Source of the DNA: Taudactylus pleione
Taxonomy: Eukaryota > Chordata > Amphibia > Anura > Myobatrachidae
Assembly (NCBI GenBank): GCA_031769625.1
Contig: JAUIMM010000200.1
Location: forward strand, 54,644,001 to 54,708,000
Reading direction: 5' to 3'
Length of the DNA stretch: 64,000 nucleotides
The position numbers and the translations under genes are program-made. Within the stretch, counting starts at the first letter, position 1. Every line of letters begins with the position of its first letter. Positions 11,531 through 23,719 of this stretch are shown here, piece after piece. The notes beneath the pieces were generated by a model. The model did no database searches. It was not told the DNA's origin and worked only from the letters and a program-made list of their open reading frames with translations.

Positions 11531-12903
11531 CAGGCATGTCAAACATGCAGCCCACGGGCCACATTCGGCCCAAATACACATTTTATGCGGCTCAACTGTG
11601 TGGGCCAAAATACATATATTACGCGGCCCAGCCGGTCCCTGAGTAGCCACTCCCCCGCCTGTTCTGATCAGCCTGTCCTGGCTGCCGCGATCGGAGCTCA
11701 GCTTCGATCAGGAGGTATTACTGTAGTTAAAAACATGGCCAACAGGGGAGCTGCTGCGCATGCCCACCTGCAACAGCTCCCCCTATAAGCCTTTACGGTT
11801 CCACCTCCCACCCATAAGCAGCGCAGCCTGGCCCTTCCCTGCACACACAGCAGCAGCCTGACCTGCAGCGTGCACACCGACAGAAGTCAAGAAGAGGAGC
11901 CAGTACCGGCCGCCAATTCTGACTGTGTCATTAGTGAGACAGTCAGTAAACAAATTTATACATTAATAAATCTGTCTGCCAGACTAGTGTAAGAGGAAGG
12001 GGCGGAGGGGGCGGGCTGGAGCTGAAGACACGGCTGGGGAATCTAGGGAATAGTGAGGCTTAGAGATGGGCTGGGGAATGGTTGAGGCTGAGACACGGGG
12101 GGGCATAGTCTTGTTCAGTGCGCATGTGTGCGGTAGGTGAGCTGGGGGGGCTGGAGCATATATATAATTTTGTTGGGAGGGGGTCTGGGAAATATTTTTG
12201 GGGAGAGGGGGCTGGAGCATATTATTACTGGGGGAGTGGGGTTGGTGTTTGTGGAGCATATTATTACAAGGGGGGTCTGTAGCATATTATAATGTCATGC
12301 GAATGGGGTATTATTGAGGGTGGGGTGTCTGGAGCATATTATTATATTATGTCATGTGGTGATGGGGTCTGGAGCATATTATTGAGGGGGAGATCAGTAG
12401 CATATTATTATATTATTATGTCATGTGGGGATGGGGTCTGGAGCATATTATTGAGAGGGAGATCAGTAGCATATTATTATATTATTATGTCATGTGGGGA
12501 TGGGGTCTGGAGTATATTATTGAGGGGGGGATCAGGAGCATATTATTATATTATTATGTCATGTGGGGATGGGGTCTGGAGTATATTATTGAGGGGGTGA
12601 TCAGGAGCATATTATTATATTATTATGTCATGTGATTGTTATATGCACTTACTTTGCAACCTAACTTTGCCTGCAATTTTTGTAATGTTATATTGATTGA
12701 ACCTTTCAAAATTGCATATAAGACTTATTTTTCTTGTGGCCCGCACAATCTTAAGCCGCGTATCCACTAGCCGATATAATGAAGAATTTGAATTATAATG
12801 ATATCAATATCGCTCAATCATTCATTATATCATCCAGCGAGCGGCTCTGAATCAGGCCCAGTGTTCTCATGGACAACTTTGTGTGGCCCATTTGCGTGTC
12901 AAG
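11531..12903. mobile_element. hAT-like non-autonomous element with internal minisatellite
   Basis: The left end reads CAGGCATGTCAAACATGCAG followed by GCCC-rich sequence with repeated ggccca motifs, a familiar hAT-type terminus. The right end near 12880-12903 (tgtggcccatttgcgtgtca) is a degraded inverted counterpart. The interior holds a GC-rich block, a 69-bp minisatellite (12293-12635), and near 12752-12862 a possible small nested element beginning gccgcgtatccactag. No transposase is visible and no clean 8-bp duplication was found. Confidence 0.45.
12293..12635. repeat. 69-bp minisatellite, about five copies
   Basis: The phrase gtcatgtggggatggggtct recurs at 12351, 12420, 12489, 12558 and (partly) 12627, giving an exact 69-bp period, with a degenerate copy before the first. 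Because 69 is a multiple of three, the array reads open in more than one frame with 23-residue repeats. This is not evidence of a protein. Confidence 0.95.
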
Positions 12904-13159
12904 TCAAAACTAAATCTTTTCATGTTGACGTCAGGATGAAAAATGACTAATGTCATCTACAAGGCAATCTTAAAAGACCTCAGACAAAATAAGACTATTG
13001 CCCTAAATTCAAAGAAGCCGGGGCGGGTCCCTAGTAGTACATAAAATTCAGTCAACAGACAAACTACACACTATAGTATAACAGTGTAATTTGCTACCTT
13101 ATTCTGTTGCCAATTTTTTTTAGATTCTATTACTCCTCTCTATTGTGTACTGTGTATAC

Positions 13160-13705
13160 ATTCATGGTATGCACACGTACAGGGGCACCGAGAGGGGGGG
13201 AAGGCGGGTACAGATTATCCGGGCCCGGACATGTCAGGGGGCTCGGGCCGCCTGCAGTAAACTGTTTTATTTATTTTTTTCCCCCAACCTACTTTTTTAT
13301 TGTACTTTACTATTATACTCGGCGGGCGCCGGGCGGCAGTTCGCAGTGGGGGGGAAGGGGCGTGGGTGTTCGGTCGGCCGCACTGTCACACTCACAGGTC
13401 AGGTAGTCAGGTGCGTGATGCGACGGTGTGTCACTCACTTGAAGTTGCAGCAGCAGCCATGCCGCTGCGGAGCGAATGCTCTTGCGAGATGATGACATCA
13501 TCTCACGAGGCTCTCAGTCTCACAGCAGGCACGCCCTGGGAACCAAGCACCACCAGGCTCCGGGCATTGGATGGGGATTGGGAGGGAGGATCCGGGATGA
13601 AAGGCAGTCTGGGTGCCGTGTTTGTATGTGGCGCAGCAGAGAACAGCAGACTGTGGTGAGAGATAAGTCTGTGAGGGAAGGGAAGAGCCGAGCACGCCAC
13701 TGATT
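13160..13705. repeat. GC-rich, CpG-containing interspersed-repeat segment
   Basis: A block much richer in G+C and CpG than its surroundings, starting near CAGGGGCACCGAGAGG and ending near cgagcacgccactgattctg. The ends resemble CAGNGGC-type hAT termini, but the flanks give no 8-bp duplication. Several overlapping frames are open, as expected in GC-rich DNA, without any recognised domain. Probably a degraded element rather than a gene or promoter. Confidence 0.4.
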
Positions 13706-13874
13706 CTGCCACTGTTTTAAATCTATGAGTTGGATGTCTATGAGAATATGATGAGTTGATGATGACACTATGGTGCCATGCTGCAACTGAACTGATACTG
13801 GCTACTGAAAGTTCTAAAAAAATATATGAATTCTATATAATTTATAAAAATGCATCCATCACTGTATATATTCG

Positions 13875-14014
<140 letters not shown>

Positions 14015-14112
14015 TATTTTGCCTAATAGAAGCCTATGGGCTTCTTACCACATAATTCCCTCAGAGGGATCCAATAGGATTCCTCCCAGTGTCAAATGCA
14101 CATGTGCAGAAG

Positions 14113-14524
14113 CAGGGCCAGCTCCAGGGGTTGGTGCACTCTCTGCTGGCCATTAATAATGCGTAACAAAATTTGGGGATGTGGCCTAATTACCATAGGC
14201 CACGCCCCCATGTGACATTATTTGGGTAAAGCCCAGCACTCAGTCACTGGCTGGGCTTCCCCAGCCCTCTACCGTCAGTGAATGGATGCCGCCCGCATGC
14301 GCGCGGCATCCATTCACACTCCGGGGGTCCATCACCGCCGCACAGCTGCGGCAGTGGGGGTCCCCAACCTCCCGATTTGACCACCCGCGGGCCACTTCGG
14401 CCTGCGGGTGGAACAGAGGGAGAGTACTGTCCCGCTGAAATCGGGATGCTGGGGAGGGGTGCACCCTCTACGGGTGGCGCCCCTGTGCGACCGCACAGGT
14501 CGAACACCCCTAGAGCTGGCCCTG
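14113..14524. mobile_element. hAT-type MITE, 412 bp
   Basis: The ends CAGGGCCAGCTC and GAGCTGGCCCTG are perfect 12-bp inverted repeats, with imperfect extension inward around ccaggggttgg and cgaacacccctag. The flanks are tgcagaag (14105-14112) and agcagaag (14525-14532), an 8-bp target duplication with one mismatch. The GC-rich interior has overlapping open frames but no transposase motif. Confidence 0.85.
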
Positions 14525-14831
14525 AGCAGAAGGACTCCTGGGTCATAAACCTGGAAGTCCGCACATCAAAAAGGATAGCTCTTATCGGAAGAGCTGTCCA
14601 TTGCATTTTTAATCACAATTGTTGATGCATTTGGCATTAGTAAATGCTGCTGTGCATGGGATCAGTGGCGGGATGTATCGCATCCAAAATGTGATGCTTG
14701 ATGCTTCCCGACAATAGTACTGGACATTTAATGCTTCATCACTTGTTGTGAGGTTTATGTTTTATACAGTGTACAGAATGTGTGTTTTTATAATAAGTGT
14801 TTTTTTTATTGAATTGTCACCTACTTTATCC

Positions 14832-15682
14832 AGGGCCAGATTAACAGTGGGGCAGATGGAGCCAGGTCTCCACATAAAAACAGTCCCATTATTATTAGAG
14901 ATGAGTGGCTCGGCTTTTCTAAAAACCAAACACACCCTAACTTTGGGGTTCCAAGTAGAACTGAGTCCTGATTCGAATCTTCTCACCAAGTTCGGAACTT
15001 AGCTCTCAAAAATGGATCTTGCATGATATATATACATATTTGAATCTCTCCCCCCCTCCTCGGTCCCTGCTTCCATATCACCCCTTCTCTCATCACCCCC
15101 TGTCATTCTCACTAACTGATTCCCTCACCCCTGACACCACTAACTGCCTGCTTCCCTCTGTCTGTCCCTCTCTCTCTATTCCCTATCTTACACCCTCCCC
15201 TCTAATTCCTTCTGGCTTGTCTCTCTGAGTAAGAGCTGACATGGAGCTGCTGCGTGACCATTGGGTCCTAGCAGTAGCAGCTCCTGCCTCCTCCTGCACT
15301 GCAGTTTACAGTCAGGACCGGCCGCCAGCCAATCCTGGCTCACGGACCGGCTCAGGCGGCCAATCAAAAAAAGGGGAGGCCATTTAAATCGGGCGCTGGC
15401 CGGAGACCAATGAGAGGCTTCTCATTGGCTGGCTGGCTGCCTGCGAGCTGCGATTGGCTGGGGGCTAGTGCTTTAGTGCAGCCGGGACCCGATGCCTTGT
15501 CCTGGCTATGTGCCGCCGCGGATCGAGATGTGTCCCCAGTGTGACAAATCTCTACACAATGCCACTACTGTTCCAGCGCTGCGATCCCATACATTCTCTT
15601 CTGCGGCTAAAATTAAGTGGCGACAGGAAGTGGCGGTATGTCATACCGCCATTTACCACCCCACTTCGACTGCTGTATATAC
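14832..15682. other. Repeat-derived interval with GC-rich CCAAT-box cluster, no gene
   Basis: It begins with cagggccagattaaca, a terminus also seen at 22855 and (inverted) at the right end of the element near 47656, so at least one transposon end is present. A C/T-rich stretch lies at about 15040-15220. From 15300 to 15480 there are at least five CCAAT or ATTGG pentamers in GC-rich sequence, which looks promoter-like, but no downstream gene is evident. Confidence 0.4.
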
Positions 15683-15890
15683 ATAAGTGGTTGTCAAACT
15701 CGGTCCTCAGGATCCCCCACCGTTCACATTTTCCAGGCCACCCAGGTGTACTCATTACTCACTGGCACATTTTAAGTTAACACACTTTTAAAAAATCCAT
15801 TGGTGGAGCTAATTATTTCACTTGTGATTCTGTGAGGAAACCTGGAAAACAGTCACTGTTTGGGGTCCTGAGGACCGAGTTTGAGAAACG

Positions 15891-15893
<3 letters not shown>
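15683..15893. mobile_element. hAT-type MITE (same family as 51939-52126)
   Basis: The left end taagtggttgtcaaactcgg and the right end ccgagtttgagaaacggt are inverted repeats of the CAGTGGTTCTCAAAC type. Internal phrases (tcctcaggatcc, tttggggtcctgaggacc) recur in the nested element at 51939-52126. It lies next to AT dinucleotide repeats, so the target duplication (tatataca versus tatatata) is only suggestive. Confidence 0.7.
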
Positions 15894-15925
<32 letters not shown>

Positions 15926-16017
15926 CAATGGGCTTAGCGCCTACTGGTGATATTGTGTATATATAGATCGTTGATTATCACATAAAGGGTAAAAGGTGTC
16001 TAGTGTTGAACTCATAG

Positions 16018-16816
16018 GGGTATATTCAATTGGCCGCGAGGTTTTGCGAGGAAAAAACCTTGCGCCCCTCGCGGCCAATTTCGAAATCCCGCGAGTATGC
16101 GCGCTCCCGATACCCGCGGGATTCAATTAAAAAACAGTGGGCGCTGGGTTTTCATCACTGAAAACCACGCGCCGCGTAAATTTAAAAAAAAAAAAAAGTC
16201 ACTTACCTGTCCGGGTCTCCGCGGCTCCCGGCGGCCTCCCCTCTCTCTTCTTACTGGAGAGGGGGCTGCTGGGAGTCCCGGGGGCTGATGGGAGGAGCAA
16301 GGGCTGCTGGGAGATGTAGTTCTCCCAGCGCCCATTCCGGGGGGGCCACACACACCACATCGGGTGTCACACACACACACTCATGCACTCATACACACAC
16401 ACACACACACACACCACACAGTCACTCATACACACTTACATACACCACACACACTGACATACTCACCGCTGCTGCAGAAGAGCCGGCTCCCGACGCTGGA
16501 TGCAGAAGAAGATGAGAAGACAGCGCTTCGGAAGGTGAGTAATTAAGGACTAATTAAGCTAATTGGATACTTCCAATTGCTTAATTAGTCCTTTGGGGAG
16601 GGGGGGGGTTGTCAGAGCAAGTACACGTGATTTTTCCTAAGAACATTGATTTCTGGAAAAATCACGCTTGCTCAGGAGGTGCGCAAAAAAAAAACCTCCC
16701 GGCGCGAGTTTTTATAAAAAACACGCACCTAATAGAATAGCAAAAAACCCGCACCTGCAGGAAATACCTTGCAAGTGCGGGTTTTTGGCTTTTCTCGCGG
16801 CCAATTGAATATACCC
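16018..16816. mobile_element. DNA transposon, non-autonomous, ends GGGTATATTCAATTGG
   Basis: The ends gggtatattcaattggccgc and its complement form perfect inverted repeats of more than 20 bp. CATAG occurs on both sides (16013-16017 and 16817-16821), a candidate 5-bp target duplication, although part could be read as element sequence. The 799-bp interior is GC-rich at its ends (repeated cctcgcggccaatt-type phrases), with a CA/CACT-rich microsatellite at about 16340-16460. No transposase is seen. Confidence 0.7.
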
Positions 16817-17085
16817 CATAGAGTGTAAAATACCATATATAAATATCAGCTATTAATTTTCTCAAAATGTTGTACAGTGTCCATTATTTAAAATGCAATA
16901 TCTTAAATTTCATAAATAAATAATAATTAATAATAAAAACAATATATGTAAAGTGCTAAGTGTGCTTGTATAAAAGAAAAAATCTATATATGACTGATAT
17001 CTTAAAACATACACATTTATTAGAACCACTTTATTTATATACTATATATTAAAAGGACATTAATATATATATATATATATATAAA

Positions 17086-18243
17086 ATACAAAAATACCAG
17101 GGTGCGCAATAAATAACCACTAAAAGTCTTTTTAGCAGTTCATAAAAGATGATTCAAAATGTCTTATATGGCTTTGCAGTCCAGATGATTTTTAGTCTCA
17201 ATAGACTGGTTGGAGCCTTTAGTTCTTTAAAAGATGTATTATTTCAACCAAATGGACTTGATAACTTCATAGGTAGTCCAAACTACAATCCAAGGGAATC
17301 TGGATGGAACCCTTCACCAAATGTACACCCAAAAAACGGCCATATAGGCCAAATATTAATAAAAGGCCAATCAATTAATCATAGAATGTATTTAAAATGA
17401 TTAGCAAAAATATTGCTTACAGTAAAAAAACAGTTTGATTCAAGACAGGACCTCGCCAACACCTCTTGGTGTTCAATCAATGGCAGGTCAAGGCCTTTAT
17501 AGTACCGCCCAACGCATTTCATCCGTTAGGACTTCTTCACGGGCAATCTTATAAATACAAATATATATCTATCATAACAATATAATTCATTTTAAAATTA
17601 TATAATTCATAAAAATATAAATATGCAATAATCCAAGGTGTACAATAAACTATGGGTTCAAATTACCTACCTAAAAAAGGTCCTCTATGAAGTTAGAATA
17701 TTCCCAACAGATGATTTTATAAACCGACCTATATATTACAAACAATATTAAATCGGTACTAAACTGATATTACATATAACTTAATTTCGCCATTAAGAAA
17801 CAAATATTATTACATAAAAATAACATACCATAAAAAAGGGATGATTCAGGTCTTATTTATAATCCACAACCAAGGATATCCAATATCTTAAAATATAAAG
17901 TGTTTTAATTTACTAACTAAATTTCCATAAACAACATTAAGTTCAATCCATAAAAACAAATAGTTTACTTACTGAATTCAAACAAATATCACAGCCCCTT
18001 TCATAGAACCTTCTTCAATGCTACCAGAATGGAGAATGAATCACTCTCTCACTTTCCTAACCTTTATACCAACCAGTGGTGACATCACTTCCTCCCAATG
18101 TTACTGAATGGTCAATCCAAAAAAGCTATTTATGCTGTCACCAATACATCTAGACAACAATTTTTAAAGCTGAAAATGACAAACAGATAATACCACTAAG
18201 TCTACATACATCCCAAAGTTCTGTAAAAGCTTTAATTAGTGGG
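17086..18243 (-). mobile_element. Penelope-like element terminal repeat (pLTR-like), 3' side
   Basis: The segment starting aaaatacaaaaataccaggg, with many shared phrases up to the region of gtaaaagctttaatt, is repeated at about 24040-24880 and in the two further tandem copies (about 29269-30100 and 34492-35330). The two sites bracket the PLE coding region on the minus strand, so these look like the terminal repeats (pLTRs) typical of Penelope-like elements. The 17.1-kb copy is longer, with extra segments around 17400-17690. A hammerhead-like motif lies at 17507-17545. The sequence from 18244 to 19130 is AT-rich, probably PLE 3' untranslated sequence or other repeat, with no gene. Confidence 0.65.
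17507..17545 (-). ncRNA. Degenerate hammerhead-ribozyme-like motif in the pLTR
   Basis: On the minus strand the order is gtgaagaagtcc, a short loop, ggatgaaatgcgttgggc. This resembles a hammerhead core (CUGAUGA, stem II, GAAA, stem III) of the kind known in Penelope-like elements. The CUGAUGA box is mutated at two or more positions, so catalytic activity is doubtful. Confidence 0.3.
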
Positions 18244-19135
18244 AGACCGATAACCGCAGTTCAAGTCACATGACTATCTCTCTGGAAATGGTGAAATATG
18301 CGTTCCAATTAGTGGAACGTACCACCATACACAATACCCTTATCGCTCCCTGGATCTTCAGTCCGCACAGTAGATTAGGAAAATTCCAGACAAAATCAAA
18401 CAAAATTAGTGCTCTCTGAAACACGTCAGTGTTCCCACCTTAATACACCGCTAACCTATACTAATTTATCCCTCCATGGCTCTGCGTCACCCATTACCAG
18501 GTGATCTAACAGTCACGTGTATCCTCATACCCCCATTAGTCGGGTTACCATAGTAACCATATAGCAAATACCGAAACAGAGTCATAAAATATTCAAATGA
18601 CCTATATCTCATCAAGTTTAAGATGCATATTCCAACTTTAATCTGCGCAAATAAATCTTAAATATATAACAATGGAATATTGCTCTCTACAATACCGCCA
18701 GTGTTCCTACCTTATATCCCCTTTTAATTGTACTAATCTATCCCTCCATGTCACTATTCTACCCGTAGTTGTGGATTACAGTGCTAACCTCCAATCCCTA
18801 CATTACAAATGACCATGATAACAATGTGACAATATATATATACTAAATGTTATTATATATACCTAATGTTTAAGGTGGGTATGCCCACCACTACATCTCA
18901 ATGTGTTCATTAACTTCATTTATAATCTACAACTACTAAAACACTTATATCTTATGTGCTTAATATATACTAATATTGTACTATACTGAAATATGAATAT
19001 ATATTTATGTGTGCCCTTAATAAATATGTGATAAAAAAATGTGATAAAAAAAACACAATATGCCATTGATAAATCTCTTCGACTAGTCTAACAATAGGAA
19101 ACTAACTTATCGTTTGGAATAATGATATAGAATGA

Positions 19136-21430
19136 TCATAAAAAAGAAACAATATCAATACTCTCATTAAGACCATTAGGGGTCAGAGAGTTAAGGGTAA
19201 AACTCCAAAATGTTTCTCTCTTAGAGAGGAATGTTTCTCTATTACCACCTCGTGGATCATTCTTAGCACATTCAATTATGGTAAAAGTTAGATCCTTAAC
19301 ATCAGAATTATGAACTGATGCAAAATGTCTTGGTAAGCTATGGAACTGCGCTTTAGTTTTAATATTTCGCAGGTGTTCCTGCACTCGTATTTTAATGCAT
19401 GTCTTTGTTTTCCCAACGTATATTAGGTTACAACTGCAAGTAATCTAGTAAACCACAAAGTCTGTATTACAGTACATGTCACAATTTCTTTAAGATTGTA
19501 AATAGTATTATCTTCAATGTCCACTTAAAACTTTTTTTATCCATATGTTTACAGCAAATACATCTGTTACAAGGGTAACGACCCACCCTTTTGTTCAAAA
19601 AAGTAGAAGAGACTGTAGGCTCCCTGTTAGATTATTCTTTTATAGACTTAAGTTTACTAGGAGTCAAAACACTCTTAAGGTTGTTGGATCTTCTGAACAC
19701 TAAATTGGGTTTACTGGGTAAATGTGGACCCAAAATTGGGACTTTTCAAAGTATTCCCCAATGGCGATCAAGAACTTTTTTAATAAGATGGCTTTGTCAA
19801 TTAAACTGAGTGTCAAATGGTCTGTTCTTATTTTTTCCCTCTTTATGTACCACAACCTCTTTATCTGAAAGGAGTTCATCTCTATTTTTTTCTGCAGCCC
19901 TACATATAGCCTCTTCAATATCAGACAGTTTATATCCCCTATCCATAAATCTATCCTTCAGGATATCAGATTGCTTCCAATAATCTTCCAAAATGCTACA
20001 GTTTTTTCTTACTCTTAAGAACTGTGCAAATGGGATGTTATTGATCAAAGGGAAAAAATGACAACTATTATGAGGGATATAACTGTTGGCGTTGATATCT
20101 TTAAAATGAGTATAAGTGACGATTGCTTCTCCCGGTTTGCTTTCTAGTACTAAATCCAAATAGTAAATTTTTAGAGCATCCCATTTAAAGGTAAACTTCA
20201 AATTAAAATCATTAGTTTGGAGGGTTTCTACAAACGTGACAATACTAGAACAAACCCCCTTCCAGATTAAGATCAAATCGTCAATATAACGTTATATATT
20301 TTCAAGTTCAAATACAGTGTTATAAATAAATGACTCCTCCCATTCCCCTATCAAAAGGTTCGCGTACGATGGGGCAAACTTAGTCCCCATCGCAGTTCCC
20401 TGCCGCTGGAGGAAGAATGTATCTTCAAACCGGAAAAAAATTACATTCAAGTATAAATTTGATACTCTTAATTATAAAATTAATTTCAGACTGTGTTTTG
20501 TTAGGATCCCTCTCAAGGACTTTCCTTACTGACTCAATACCCTTAGAATGTGGTACAGATGAATACAGTGCTTGAACATCTATCGTTACCCAATTAAGAT
20601 CAGGTGTCCATATTAAATCCTTAATTTTCTTCAACAAACTAGAAGAATCTTTAAATAATGATCTAAGATCTTTCACATATGGTTGGAGTTTAATGTTGAT
20701 GAAATGCGAGAGGTTCACAGTCAGCGAATCTATCCCCGCTATTATTGGTCTACCCGGGGGATTATTTCTGTCCTTGTGGACCTTAGGGATATGGTAGAAA
20801 ATGGAAATCTTTGGATGTTTAACAAACAAATAATCAAATTCTTCCTTACATATTATGTTTTCATGTTTAGCTTCATTGAGTAGACTATACAATTCTCCTA
20901 TATAGGCTTCTGTAGGATTTTGGGTTAGTTTCTCATATGTGGATGTATCCTCAAGTATTTTGTATGCTTCCTTCAAGTAACATTCTCTATTTTGTACAAC
21001 CACGGCCCTTCCTTTATCTGCCATTTTGATGACTAGATTATAGTCATTTTTAAGAGATTTAATTGCCTGTTTTTCTACCGGATTTAAATTTGCATTACAT
21101 TTATTACTACTAATTTTAATTTTATTCAAATCATCTTTAACTGATTCATAAAATATATGTAAATTACTCCCTCTAGACTCAACTGGATAAAACTTAGATG
21201 GAGGTGCCACTATTGGTTTTCGGGGAGGATTGTAAGAAACTTTTTGGATGGGGTTTTTAAGGAAATGTTTCTGAATTGTGAGTGTACATATATATTTGTT
21301 CAAATCAACAAACAAATTAAATTTGTTTAAATGCTGATCAGGAGCAAACTTCAATCCCTTACTTAAAACCGCATTCTGTGTGGCAGATAATTTTGAGAGT
21401 TGTTGATGATCCCAGTTTTGTGTTGTCTTG
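19136..21430 (-). pseudogene. Penelope-like (Neptune-type) reverse transcriptase plus GIY-YIG endonuclease
   Basis: This is the main coding part of a Penelope-like retroelement, which would copy its own RNA and nick target DNA. The largest frame (20425-21354, 309 aa) carries the PLE reverse transcriptase N-terminal half: KMADKGRAVVV, FYHIPKVHKD, then PPGRPIIAG and a YSSVPH block. A frameshift near 20430 precedes a stretch with GTAMGTKFAPSYANLL. The catalytic YIDD box is at 20277-20288, just after an in-frame stop, followed by the thumb-like region in 19797-20276. A GIY-YIG nuclease follows: a CSC-type Cys pair, IYVGKTK at 19403-19423, then QEHLRNIK, and RGGNRE through GLNE at the C-terminus (to 19136). 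At least two frameshifts and several stops make it a pseudogene. Neptune-type is an inference from the GIY-YIG layout. Confidence 0.85.
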
Positions 21431-21783
21431 AGCTAACAATAGTGGTCTTCTTTGTTTGGGGATCTTACGTCCACCTCTCTTTCCTCTTCTTCATCCATTG
21501 TGGGGAATCTTGTCTTATATACATCTCTTCTTTTCTTAATGCTAATGGGGGGGGGCTGCCTCTTTCCTTCTTCTAAAAAACCCGGTGAGGGTGATCTTAA
21601 AACATCAAATCTATTTCTAAACTATGGATATCTATCTCTTTGTTGATAATTTCTAATGGGAAATCTATTTCTATTTACATGTTGGAATTGGTCCCTAGCC
21701 GGGGATGGCCCTCTTTGTCTAAAGTGTGGAGAGTAATTAAATGATTTTCCCCTCCGTTTATAACTAATTTGTTGCCATTCAGA

Positions 21784-22222
21784 TCATTGATTAGTTTGGT
21801 TGGCCTGATTACTCCAATTATCATATCTTTTGTTCAAAGGGTAATAACGCACCTGTGAAGGTCCTCTCTCTACCCCCATATCGTTAGATGACCAATTGTG
21901 GATCCTCCCACTAGTATAGTCTTTTTTATCCCTAATACATAATCTTTGTTTCCTATCAATAATTTCATCCTCAAGAGTGTCCAACTTAAATTGTAAATCA
22001 TTTATGTCTCTCTTAAATTCTTCACTATCCTCAAATTTGGATACTATAGTCTGGAACTTATTAAGTTCTTCCTCTAACCTCACAAGTTCCTTCTTTTTCT
22101 CCGTAACAATCAACTCAATTAGTTTACCAGAACACTCATCAAGGACTGCATTCCAATTTGTTAGAAAGGACTCACTTAATGTATTACCAGTGGGATTTTT
22201 TTGTATCCTGAGACCTCTCGGA
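21784..22222 (-). pseudogene. Penelope-like element N-terminal region, coiled coil
   Basis: An open frame upstream of the PLE reverse transcriptase on the same strand. It begins after an (AAT)n tract with PRGLRIQKNPTGN and continues with a charged, heptad-like segment (EKKKELVRLEEELNKF onward) suggestive of a coiled coil, then a basic, Asn/Arg-rich linker. The stretch between this frame and the RT frame (21355-21783) is frameshifted. The missing residues before PRGLRI appear to lie at 23720-24001, so an insertion of about 1.5 kb split the gene. Confidence 0.65.
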
Positions 22223-22339
22223 ATAATAATAATAATAATAATAATAAGCGGGTTGCGATGTTTAAGCATGAGCATTTGCCATCTGAAGAACGAATGCTCC
22301 TGCAGTCAAGCTCCGAAAATATAATATTTTCAGAGATTG

Positions 22340-22545
22340 ATTAATTCTGTCCCCATACTAGTTTATAGGGACAGTGAGCCATTCCGCAAGAGGAAGGTAA
22401 GTAGGATATATCTGCGATACTAGTGTATGGGGACAGCGGACCATTCCACAAGAGGAAGGTAAGTAGGATATATCTGTGATACTAGTGTATGGGGACAGCG
22501 GGCCGTTCCACAAGAGGAAGGTAAGTAGGAGATATCAGTGATATC
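22340..22545. repeat. 62-bp tandem repeat, about three copies
   Basis: The phrase aggaaggtaagtagga starts at 22391, 22453 and 22515, with the intervening tactagtgtatggggacagc repeated. The same array lies in the other units at about 27560-27765 and 32792-32997. Confidence 0.93.
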
Positions 22546-22854
22546 TCCTGCTTTACCATCTTGATGAATGGCCCGATAACTTAATTTTTACAATTGCAGG
22601 TGCTTGTTCATTTTCACCTGCTGTTATGAAAATTAAGTGATGTTGAATATGCCCCAAAGGCAGATAGGGAAGGAGAGCGCCGGCAACCCAACAGCCGGGA
22701 TAATGACTACATCCCATTTAAACTAATAATAATAATAATAATAATAATAACAACAACATCAAGAGAGCAGTTACATAACTATAGAGGGTGCAAGAGGAGT
22801 GCTTGCTATAGGGCCCGGCGGCTTAGGGGGCCCAGCAAGCAACCCCCAGCACCC

Positions 22855-23719
22855 AGGGCCGGATTAACAATGGGGCGGGAGCAGGGTGAGATATTCCTCT
22901 TCCAATCTTCTCTGAGTGACAGCTGCTCGCATCGAATAGTAAGCCGCAGCTAGTCTGGCTGTGGTGGTCATGGTGGTGGCTTTGTGGCTGCGAGCGTGTT
23001 ACAGTATGTACAAGGACCTCTGTATGTTGCACGTACATCCGATCGGTCACGTGAGGGACAGCGTGTACTGGCCACGTGCACTACTGACGCATAGAGGATC
23101 ACGCGTAGCCTAATAGCGGCGGACTGTGGTTCATCACTGCCAAATGCAGCATGACCCCACTCCCCTTCCCCCGCCATTGTTCGTCGCTGTTCGGCATCGG
23201 CAAGTGTGTAAGCAGCTTAAGACAGTAATCCAGCAATAAATTGTTTCCAAGGAACACACCAAAAGCAGTAATACTTCAGTATATTATTAAAAAGGACATT
23301 ATTAGTTATCTACTGTCTTCAACACAATGGATACCATTCTTCACTTTGCTCAAAGGAAAGAGATATTTAGAGACTTAGAACAGCTATTTATAATAATAAA
23401 ACTGATTTATATAGATACTGAAGCTTACCTTGCAATTCTTCTTCACCATCGACAAAATATTATAAAGTCAGAAATCCACTACACTCGCCACTCCCAGATT
23501 TGGGCTGCAGACCTGCACTCGCCATTCCCAGGAATGGGGTGCAAGCAGGGGCGGGCTGTGCCGGGGGGCAGGGTGCCATATGCCCCCCGGGCCGGTACAC
23601 TTTTTCTTCAGTGAGGGCCGGCGTCACACTGCACATGTATGACTGACGGCCGGTTGACAGGCAGAAAGTGCTCTGCAGTCGCTCTGACTCCTCCAAAATA
23701 TTTGCAGTCGCTCTGACAC
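22855..23719. mobile_element. Insertion splitting the PLE: nested, GC-rich DNA-transposon pieces
   Basis: A terminus cagggccggattaacaatgg at 22855 (family also at 14832) opens a CpG-rich block with no recognised coding. Later, near 23545-23620, a block rich in ggggcgggctgtgccgggg and gggccggcgtcac looks like further transposon ends. The short phrase tgcagtcgctctgac is directly repeated at about 23670 and 23704, next to the point where PLE coding resumes. The element boundaries are not resolved. Copies lie in units 2 and 3. Confidence 0.5.

Noticed and set aside
13107..13786. Several overlapping open frames suggesting a gene in the GC-rich block
   Set aside because: Open frames in five or more registers are expected from composition; no domain, and the ends look transposon-like.
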